From: Rhypophila decipiens
Taxonomy: Eukaryota > Ascomycota > Sordariomycetes > Sordariales > Naviculisporaceae
NCBI GenBank assembly: GCA_033297075.1
Contig: MU858045.1
Coordinates: forward strand, 124,001 to 188,000
Length of the DNA stretch: 64,000 nucleotides
Direction: 5' to 3'
Within the stretch, counting starts at the first letter, position 1, and each line of letters starts with the position of its first letter. A model generated the notes under the pieces. It did not search any database. It worked only from the letters and a program-made list of their open reading frames with translations, and was not told where the DNA came from. Of this stretch, positions 55,757-64,000 are shown piece after piece. The position numbers were made by a program, and so were the translations under genes.

Positions 55757-57165
55757 ATGCTAGACTCGTCGAACGTGTCCCAGGTGCTAAAGTACGCCCT
55801 CCCGCTGCTGATAACGGTGTGGAGTCTCAAGTATTTCTTCTCGTACGAAGCAGCATACGCCAACGTCGCGGAAGTGAGTCGCAAGTTCAAGGATGAGAGG
55901 CAGCTCTTCATCGCCGACTTTCTGGAACACGAGATCGATGGCGAACTGGACGGCTCCGGCTTGGCCGCGCTATGTGCCAGGAAGAAATGGACGCCAGGGC
56001 TAATCTTGACATGTGCCCCGGTGCCCGGTGGTGTCGCCGTCGTCAAGAACGCCCATCTTAACTGCATCCGCTTTGCAATCGAGATGGGAGGTAAGTGGTT
56101 TTCTTTTCCCAAGGTCCAACTTTGGTCTCCTTGTACTGACCTCTCCCAGCCGAGTTGGTGGCACCTTCGATTCAGAAAAGGGATGACAAAGACCTCAAAA
56201 ATCTCTTGCCTTCCAAGCCTCCTCGAGGTGAGCCCATCGATTACTTTTTCGATTATGGCCATCTGAACCAGTCCTTGTCCGAGTACTGTCCTCAGATGAA
56301 ACTATACCATTCGATGGATGACTTGTGGGATGTCCCAGAGGTCTACACACCACACGCCATGGATCTCCCGCTCCTCACAGTACCTACTATAAACGGCAGC
56401 GTTATTGCGAATGTGACGTATTTCTCGCAACAAATCTCAAATTACGCAGACAAGGAAGCCCCCTTGGACAGTCGGAGATACCCTGTCCGTTTCAATTTGG
56501 CCGTCACGAACTGGGCTTTTCCCACCGAAAGCGACAGCCCCAGCGTGGCACGAAATTTCGGCCGTCTCCTCCGTATTCGTGAAGATGCGAGACAGGTCGC
56601 TGCCGTGGCCCTCTACACCATGCAGAAGCGATACAAGCTTGCCCTGGACCCCAGGACGGGCATCAAGAATGGCAAGTTTGTCGGAGTCCATCTGAGAACC
56701 GAAGCCGACGTGGAAGGAGTATTTCCGGGCTTTGAAGGCCAAAGCTCCTTTTTGCTCGACTATATCGCCCATTCCAAGATGGGAGTCGCATTTCTAGCCA
56801 CTGGGGCCAAGGAGCAGCACATCGCCCAGTTTACCAAACAGGCAAAGGCCATCAACGCCACTGTTGTTCTGAAGAAGGATGTTCTTCCAGAGGGCGATCC
56901 CATCAAGGAAGTATATGACCAGTTTACCTGGGACCAGCGCTCCTTGGTCGATTATGAAATCATGCTTCGTGCTGGGCTCATGGCCGGGCCTGCCGAGTCG
57001 AGTTTTGCGTGGAATCTCGCGCTGAGGAGGAATGGCGCCTTGGGTGCATCTGAGGGCAAGCAGAATCTGAATTTGTCGACTACGGTTCAGTGGGAGGACG
57101 CATACTCGGCCATTTTCGGCGCTTCGGAGAAGGCACCCGTGTACAAGGCGACAATATGGCCTTGA
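55757..57165 (+). CDS. O-fucosyltransferase-like type II membrane protein
   Basis: Two exons, 55757-56090 and 56150-57165, separated by a 59-nt intron (GTAAGT ... CCAG); product 449 aa. A single N-terminal membrane span (about LKYALPLLITVWSLKYFF, 11-28) with a short cytosolic tail suggests a Golgi-type orientation. The lumenal part begins with LILTCAPVPGGVAVVKNAHLNCIRFAIEMGAELVAP, which resembles the nucleotide-binding start of the GDP-fucose O-fucosyltransferase fold. KFVGVHLRTEADV follows at about 288-299; the HLR triad is the family signature for sugar-nucleotide binding. The C-terminal RSLVDYEIMLRAGLMAGPAESSFAWNLALRR fits the last motif of that superfamily. Five or so N-glycosylation sequons are present. 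Fold assignment is moderately sure; donor sugar and acceptor are unknown. Confidence 0.78.
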
Positions 57166-57932
57166 TTCAGGGGCGTTTTTTATTGTCTGCTCTTTTTTTA
57201 TTCTTTTTTTTTTATTGACATCATCGATCGGGTTTATTGTGAAAGCATCTTTAGAATGATATGGAATGAGGATGTGACGGATAGATTATCTTGTATTCCG
57301 GAATGTATTTGTACTGATCTGAGCATTTGATATCGTTCTGCATTGATTACTATAGCTTTGTTTATTTCTGCGTGGGACCTCACGATAATCAGGAGTTGAC
57401 CCAGCTGTTGTGTTCGTTCTTGTCATGAGTCCTTCATGATTCGATCACAGCGCTACGGAGTACCTGCAAAGCTTGTGTGATGTGAGAATGCGGCTTCCTC
57501 CTACTTTGGCAGGAGTGACCAATCCGGGAGTGACAAAAGTGACGATTAAGTTGTCCTTAATGGTGTCGTTCTCCATCTCCAACGCTAGCGTACTAACGGA
57601 CATCCACGTGCAGCTTCCTCGTTCCTGCACCCTTTGATCTGGCCTGGCACCGTGAGCCGTAACTTCCTCGACCAGCTCTGATACTGCGTACATCGTCACA
57701 CCGCACCACATAATTTAGATCGAAGCATCGCACCTTCCAACAAACCACACAACCGAGCAAAGGAGTCAATGCTGGCGCTCCGATCCCCGGTCTGGCCCAA
57801 GGAATAACCGCCTACCGGCCCAAGTTCCGGGTCGGAATCAATACTTACTTTCGCCTTGCAACCAAGTCTTCCCGGTCTCTCTCTTTCCCCAACCGATTTG
57901 CCGACAAATCAACCAACCTTAAAAAATTCGCG
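57166..57932. other. Intergenic region upstream of rtg2
   Basis: 767 bp. The left part with T-runs is 3' UTR of the preceding gene; the right part is the rtg2 promoter and leader, with no clear TATA box. Confidence 0.55.
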
Positions 57933-59938
57933 ATGGAAACTCTAGCCGACATTATAACTTTAGAGAACCTGGAAGAAAGGTTACCTCGCTGGGATCCGGC
58001 CTCTTCCAATCATCTTCATGCCCTTGTCGACATGGGAAGGTAAGCCTATGCTGTGTTTCTCAGATTACACCGAGACTCTTCGTAAAGGGAATGCCGAGAG
58101 AGCCCCTTAATATTTTCCGGTAACCACATAGTCTAACACAGCATTCTCATTCACAAGCAATGGCATTCGCTTCTCCATCTCAGACCTTTCGCCCCCCGAG
58201 ACCCGGCTCCTCAGATGCGTATACCGAGAGCGTGCACCCATATCTCTCTTCGACGCATTGAGCGGGTCATCAGATCCCTCTGGCTTGACTTTCCCCGACG
58301 AAACAATTCGCCTAGTCTCCAAGACACTCGCCCGCTTCAGAGAGATTGCTGTCGAGGACTATGACGTGCCTCCCAGTCAGGTCATGGTTTTTGCCACGGA
58401 AGCCATGCGCAAGGCTCAGAATGCCACTGCCATGCTTGCTGCCATCAGAGTCGAAGCCTCAGATCTTGCCGTTCATATCTTGGCACCTCAGGTTGAGACC
58501 TTGTTTGGCTCAGTTGGTGCCAGATCTGGCTTCGCTGATGTCAAGGGTTTGTTCCTCGACCTTGGTGGTGGCAGCGTGCAAATGACCTATATGGACACCT
58601 ACTCTGCCCGTCATTGTCATGAGGACGAACACGAGCAGGGCTACGAGGTCACAGCGGCGCTCAGCGGCGTGAGTCTGCCATTTGGTGCAGCTCGACTGAT
58701 CAAGGTCTTGGAGAATACTGATGGGGAGGTACGAGTTAGCGAGATAACGACGCTGAACAAAGGCATGAGCGAGGCATTTGAGAGGCTACGGTCAATGTTT
58801 CCAAGTCTCGCCAATACTGTCTCGGCAGCTCGGCAGCAGGACGATTCCGAGTCCACTGGTCTCGATGTTTATCTGTGTGGCGGGGGCTTCAGGGGCTATG
58901 GGAGCATGCTGATGCACAATGACCCTGTGCAGCCGTATCCTATCCCATCAATAGGATCATACACAGTCTCGGGCAAGCTTTTTGCCAGAACCAGGGACAT
59001 GATTCAAGTCAACAACACCTTCGAGGGCAAGATTTTCGGCATGTCAAAACGCCGCAGGTCCCAATTTCCTGCCATCGTCACTGTCGTGGAGGCTCTCATC
59101 GCAGCGGTCCCGCGGATACGATCTGTGACCTTCTGTTCTGGAGGCAATCGAGAAGGTGTCCTCATGATGAAGTTGCCAAGGAAGGTTCGCGAAAGCAATC
59201 CGCTTCACCAGATATATGACTTCGACGGACCAGGAGCTACTTTGACGCATAATTCTGTTGTTCCGAGGCTGCAAGCCGTGGTTGACAAGCTCTTGACCGC
59301 ATTACCTCAGAATTTGGATCTCGGCAACAATGCAACTGTTTTTACAGTTCACCTTGGTCATCTCTTTGCCAGCCAGATATGGGAAGGAATGGGCAACGAC
59401 AGCGAGACCAACGCTGCCGCCGCTCTTCACAATGCTATCACGCAGTATCCCGGGCTTCCAGGCCTCACGCACCTTGCAAGGACTGTCTACGGACTTGCAC
59501 TCTGTGCGAGATGGGGTGAAGGTCTCGGGCCCATTGACCAGCCACTTTATCGTAATCTCATGTCGTTGGCCAATGCCTCGAATCCGGACACTGCTTTTTG
59601 GGCTAGATATATTGGAACCGTCGCAGCAGTACTTGCCCGTCTTGTGCCGTCGTTGCCGAAGGATGAGAAAGCTCTTGATATGCTCGTCAAGTAAGTTTGC
59701 CATGATCTCTACTCCAGCATCATATGATTGCAGGCACTAACTCAGACCCAGGTTCCACTGCATCGCCCACAGTGCTGCCGAGACAGGGAAGAAGAAGCTC
59801 AGAATTTCTCTGGAAATCTCAGTGTGCGACAAGTTGATCGAACGGGTCAAGTCACAAAATATACACGACCTCTTCAAAGATATAGGAAAGCGGAGTGATG
59901 ACAAAAAGGTCATTGTTGTTATTAGCCCGCCATTCTGA
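57933..59938 (+). CDS. rtg2: Retrograde regulation protein Rtg2, Ppx/GppA family
   Basis: Cytosolic sensor protein; in yeast it transmits mitochondrial dysfunction to the nucleus and belongs to the exopolyphosphatase/ASKHA ATPase family. Three exons: 57933-58039, 58158-59690, 59752-59938; introns of 118 and 61 nt; product 608 aa (yeast Rtg2 is 588). Splicing of intron 1 creates the phosphate-1 motif DMGSNGIRFSISDL (about 34-47), which neither exon shows alone. Then come VFATEAMRKAQNA (about 112-124), LFLDLGGGSVQMTYMD (phosphate-2, about 170-185), SGVSLPFGAARL and the C-terminal helical part (VTVVEALIAAVPRIRSVTFCSGGNREGVLM). The last exon supplies FHCIAHSAAETGKKKLRISLEI. The ATPase motifs are intact. 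Confident identification; whether retrograde signalling is conserved in filamentous fungi is not shown by sequence. Confidence 0.93.
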
Positions 59939-60268
59939 GTAAGGACATTTCCATTCATGTTCACTCTTGTTCATCAATTTGGGAAAGAGATTCAAAGTCT
60001 CACTCCCAAGTCATCATCTCATTCATTCATACCCATGCCGCCCATGCCGCCCATGCAACAAATTGTCATCATTTTTTTGAACCCCAAACGCCGCGGCATA
60101 TGACCCAATCATGCCCTCGTGAAATCATAATTCGTCTGGTTATTTATGTCCCCGACCTTTCTTAAAACCCACTCTCTCCTTCACCACAACGAGCGATGCA
60201 AGAAGTGGGTCAGGAGACTGTGTATTCTTCTCAACGTGTTTATCTATCAGGATTCGTTAGCATAGCTG
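59939..60268. other. Convergent intergenic region rtg2 / Zn cluster gene
   Basis: 330 bp, containing a small CCATGCCGCC direct repeat (about 60034-60053); 3' UTRs only. Confidence 0.55.
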
Positions 60269-62380
60269 TTACAGGGACGCGGATCGGTTCACTTCGGCTT
60301 GCTCACAGAACATCTCGCGAGCCTTCCAGGTATCCTGGAAGACCCTGTGTAGAGAGGTGTCGTTTCCAAAGACGCTTTCATTGGCATCTCTTAGGCCCTC
60401 GAGGACTTTCCTCGTGCGAAAAGTCTCAGAGTACATGACGACGACACCCTGAAACAGGCGCTCAGTTATCTCGTGGAACTTGTGCCTCTTTGTCGATGGG
60501 CTCACTACTTCTCACAGGTCAGTCACAATTCGATGACAACAAGGTGGATTCGCAACTCACTTCCCAAAACAAAAGGCGCGGCATTCACTTCTTTCTGATC
60601 CCTTTCTTGCTGTACCAGAGTTCGGATCACGGATTTCCGGTAGAGTAATATCATCTGCCACAAGATGATCCATGCTGCGGCGTTCATGGCTGACTTGAGC
60701 ACCGGCCTGTCGTCTCTGATGTCACTGGGAGACAGGTATCGGTCCATATCTCGCAGAATTGTCTTTTCGAGCGAAGACAGTGCCTGTTCGGCAACTCTTT
60801 GAAGGTGATCCTCGATTGCCGAGGTGTCCCAGTTCGAATGCACTGCATCGCCGCTAGGAGTCCGAACGTCAAACTTCTCACAACTCCAGACCTTCCACAT
60901 GCACCGCATGGACAAGATATTCTTCAGCAGGTCTTTCTGCGTCTTTACCATCCCCCTTGGCTGGGCACTCGGGGTCGGTTTCCCGGCCATCCTGGCAGTC
61001 TTCTCATCGGATCTGACAGCAGAGTCCAAGCAGTTATTTTGGACGAAGCTAATATGAAGCTTCTCCAAATACGACTCGAAGTCCTGCTTGTCATTGGAAG
61101 CTATCTGAGCTTTGACCCAGGCGATGATCTGGTCCACTCCGGGGCCTTCATCGGGGACGATTCCGTACAGTGGCCTGTTGCTTGAACCCTTGACATCTCT
61201 GAACGGAGTCGCTGTGATCTCGAGGCCACGGCTCGATCGACCTTGGAACGGAAAGCGGACATGGAGTCTGGTCCTTTCGCTCTTGATGAAGTCATCACGC
61301 CTGGGGCTAAATCTTGATGCTTTCCAACTCCAGCGGGCTGTTCAAAATTGTTAGCGTCATTTCAGCTACCTACTTCGCTTTCAGAAGTAACTCACATGCC
61401 GACACACCCCCAACCTTGCTGGGTTCTTCCCTGATACATGTCTTGCTGACGAATTCACAGCCAGGCTTCGAGACGTCGACTGAGCATTTACGGCACACAA
61501 GAGCCGTGTCACACTTTGAGCAAAAGGTCAGCTCAGGCAACAAGGACAGTCCAAAGAAATAGGAATAGTTGTTTACCTTGACACGGCCGATCCGACATCG
61601 ATAGCATGCCCCAATCTTCCGCACCTCGTTTGTTTCCTCGGGAGCCCTGAGGATACGTCCACGGGGCCCGTTGTGCTCATTGGGTGAAGAAGAACGGTAA
61701 GGAGTGGAAGAATTGCTGAAGCTTGCGGCAGAATATGTACCAGACTGGACAGAACTTTGAGAAGGGGAAGAGACGGAGCTATCACTGGGCGATTCAGACG
61801 AGGGCAAGGAGCCATGAGAAGAATCACTCGATGGGGAAGAAGCATTGAAAAACTCTATTGTGGGCTTCAACGGAAGCTCGTTCCGGCTGAGTGTTGGCCA
61901 GACATTGTGGGGTTGTGGGCTCTGGGGACCGGGATCTGTCATCTGGACGTCGTCGTCGGATTCACCGCCGTGGTCGACAGAGGTGCCAGTTGTCAGAGTC
62001 GGGGGGGTGGCGACTGAAATGTTTTCAGAGTGGGAGTCTACGGCGGGATCATCCAGGTCCATGTCCATGTAGTCATCCGAGCAAGAATCGGCGGCGGCTA
62101 CGGATCCACTCTCCCAGCTGCCGGGGGGGTAGCTGCTGCTGCCGATAATATCGGATAGCAGACGTCTCCCGGGATTATGATGTGGATGTGGATGTGGATC
62201 ATTAGCTGCGATGTCTAGCCATTCCTTGGCCTGAGACTCTTGCATATATTGTATGTCGTTGGAGGGGACCTCGGCGGTCACGTTACCACTGGTTCGGTCG
62301 TAGACGGACCATGAATCGTTGTAGTAGCCGCTGTTCCTGACATGGCCATGGCGGCCAGGTGCGTCGGGAAAGGTTGACAT
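60269..62380 (-). CDS. Protein with central Zn(II)2Cys6 cluster, probable transcription factor
   Basis: Four exons: 61577-62380, 61396-61513, 60561-61337, 60269-60504; introns of 63, 58 and 56 nt; product about 644 aa. Splicing of intron 1 assembles CYRCRIGRVKCDTALVCRKC and a sixth Cys, i.e. C259-x2-C262-x6-C269-x5-C275-x2-C278-x8-C287, the spacing of a fungal binuclear zinc cluster. It is central, whereas most are N-terminal, and its first loop has fewer basic residues than usual. The first 250 residues are acidic and Ser/Pro-rich (DDYMDMDLDDPAVDS), a possible activation region. The C-terminal 350 residues are helical and ordered-looking (DQIIAWVKAQIASNDKQDFE, AAWIILWQMILLYRKSVIR) but I recognise no fungal-TF regulatory domain. 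The intron 1 sequence is stop-free and 3n. Intron 3 has three acceptor AGs 3 nt apart; I used the last one (TAG). Confidence 0.82.
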
Positions 62381-64000
62381 GCGTCCGACTACCTCCTTGG
62401 GGAGGCAAGCAAAGGGGTGGGCCTTTGCTTTTAGTACCTAGTATAATGTGGCCTATGTTTAGATAGGATACGGCATCAGATTACCGAACGAAGTAAAGCA
62501 AGCCCCAAGAAAACAACCCCAGACCACAAACGAAACCCATTACCAGCCATTGTGTTTCTTTTTTTCCTCCTCCCCCCTAGTGGTAAGCACATTGGGAAAG
62601 AAAAGAAAAGGAGGGTGGGACATACAGGCAAAGAACCTAGGGTAAGGCAACCAAACCCAACCCAGCCAGGTCAGGGGAAGGTAAGGTACCTTGGTGTAGA
62701 CCTTCGGAGAAATTAAAAAGGCAAAGCAAGCCAGCCAGCTAGCTAACTAGCTACTAGGAAGCAGCAAGCAAGGAGCAAGCAAGATGCGGCGTTAAAACGG
62801 TTTGTTTCTTGTCAGGGGCCACGGGGATTCGTGCACGACAGTGTGATGTGGATCAGACAACAACAGAGACAAGCGAATTACTGAGTGACAGGTCTTGCTT
62901 GTTGAATGATCCAGACTTGTGTGTGTGTGCAGATAGGTAGCTTTGTTTGGATGGTTGGTTGGGGTTTCAAAGAGAGATTTGATAGCAACGGACGGCAAGG
63001 TAGAGTAAGGTATGCTTGCTTGCCTTGGGATGAGATCAATGGTAGTAAGGTAAGGGTTGGAAAGTTAGGAGGAAAGAGAGAAGAGGGAAAGGGGGGGTGT
63101 TGAGGAAATTCTCGGTCAAGGTCCTGGTGTTTTCTCTTTCTATTCCTTTTTATTCCCACTCTTTTTCTCTTTTTATTAAAACCTTCTTTACAATGGATTT
63201 ATATTACCTAGCTAAGTATATAAAAGCCCACCCACACACACACACACTTACATGGACTCACACACGCGCAAACAGGCACACACCCAATGGAACACCCATA
63301 CCCCATACACTGCGCAAGTGAGTGAGTGTGATATGGATGGATGGGGCTATGTACCTACCTACATAACACTATCAGAAATATCAAGAGCTTTCTGCTGAAC
63401 CCATGTATAGCTCAGTTGCGCATACCCATTTCTCAAAAAACCAATTCACGTTTTGCATAGTGTACAAGCAAAAATTATATGTACAATCTTCTACTTGCTC
63501 CTTTGGGTAAGCAATTGCCCTCTTACAATGGGCAAGCTAAATTGCCCCACCTTTTATTGTTACCCATGATCAGGGTAGGAACAGGGGTGGAATTGACCAA
63601 TCAGACTACCTTGTTTCATCGAAAAGAGCAAAAATTACAGGGGTCAGGGGTGCAAAGCCACAAGGTCGACTTACATGACCCAATTGACAATTCTCGGTGG
63701 GAGAAGGGATTGTGATTGGTTGGAAAATCGAGGTTTCACCCTCCCCATTCATCGTGGGACTGGAACGGGTACTGTGATGCCATGACACAATGTGATTTCG
63801 GTATGTTAGGGCTGGTGGATTTTTGAGAATTTGCGAGCTTGTGAGGTTTCTGTTTTTTGCAAAGCTTTTGGCGGTTTTTCTTCTTCTTTTTTGCTGATGA
63901 AAAGAGGTTGGGGATTGACTGGAAGGACGGATGTCAGAATAGCCAAGGTGAGTGAGTGAGTGAGTGGTGACAAGTCCATTTTGCGCAAAATCGAAATTTG
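62381..64000. other. Gene-free region upstream of the Zn cluster gene
   Basis: 1.6 kb to the window end. It contains GGTAAGGTACC at about 62680, a TATATAAAAG on the + strand at about 63218-63227, GTACCTACCT at 63351-63360, a CA microsatellite and a (GTGA)n tract near 63950. No supported frame; the TATA-like site might serve a + strand transcript, but no gene follows within the window. Confidence 0.5.
63229..63248. repeat. (CA)n microsatellite
   Basis: About 8 CA units preceded by CCCAC; non-coding. Confidence 0.8.

Noticed and set aside
63400..63470. TATAGCTCAGTTGCGCAT resembling a tRNA D-arm
   Set aside because: No matching acceptor stem, anticodon arm or GTTCGA-type T-loop follows.

Overview
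The window reads as nuclear DNA of a filamentous ascomycete (Pezizomycotina, most likely a Sordariomycete). The genes are eukaryotic, many are split by short GT-AG introns of about 52-134 nt with CTAAC/CTGAC-like branch sites, and the proteins are typical of filamentous fungi. I support 16 protein-coding genes, about one per 4 kb, plus several long gene-free stretches. I found no rRNA, convincing tRNA, CRISPR array or secondary-metabolite cluster.

Layout. 1-672: 3' end of a threonine aldolase gene. 3.0-5.2 kb: secreted GH37 trehalase with a GC-AG intron. 5.2-10.3 kb: gene-free. 10.3-12.8 kb (-): large disordered protein of unknown function. 12.8-19.2 kb: the longest gene-free stretch, with a strong imperfect hairpin at 13.7 kb. 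19.2-19.6 kb (-): small disordered protein. 22.2-34.6 kb: a compact housekeeping block with rad1 (9-1-1 checkpoint clamp), ost5 (oligosaccharyltransferase), gcn5 (SAGA acetyltransferase), nup159 (nuclear pore) and pup1 (proteasome beta2). 34.6-36.9 kb (-): Sel1-repeat protein resembling Nif1. 36.9-42.0 kb: gene-poor, with two MITE-like elements bounded by terminal inverted repeats. 42.1-42.7 kb (-): RimJ/RimL-type acetyltransferase. 44.2-48.0 kb: convergent erv46 and per1, both early secretory pathway. 49.9-51.8 kb (-): unknown protein with a Trp-rich conserved block. 55.8-57.2 kb: O-fucosyltransferase-like membrane protein. 57.9-59.9 kb: rtg2. 60.3-62.4 kb (-): protein with a central Zn(II)2Cys6 cluster. 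62.4-64.0 kb: gene-free.

Functionally this is mostly core biology: secretory-pathway maturation (ost5, erv46, per1), chromatin and nuclear functions (gcn5, rad1, nup159), protein turnover (pup1) and metabolic signalling (trehalase, rtg2). Neighbours are mainly divergent or convergent pairs; ost5-gcn5 and nup159-pup1 probably share promoters. The observations most worth a second look are: (1) a 132-codon coding-like frame that continues gcn5 past its TAG, with the TAG adenosine in the loop of a small predicted hairpin, compatible with stop-loss A-to-I editing or readthrough; (2) two different TIR elements with TA ends, 1.3 kb apart; (3) a 63-nt stop-free intron that splits the zinc cluster, so that its retention would insert 21 residues between two zinc ligands; and (4) the hairpin at 13.7 kb. 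Intron positions were deduced by eye from splice signals and frame and have no transcript support.
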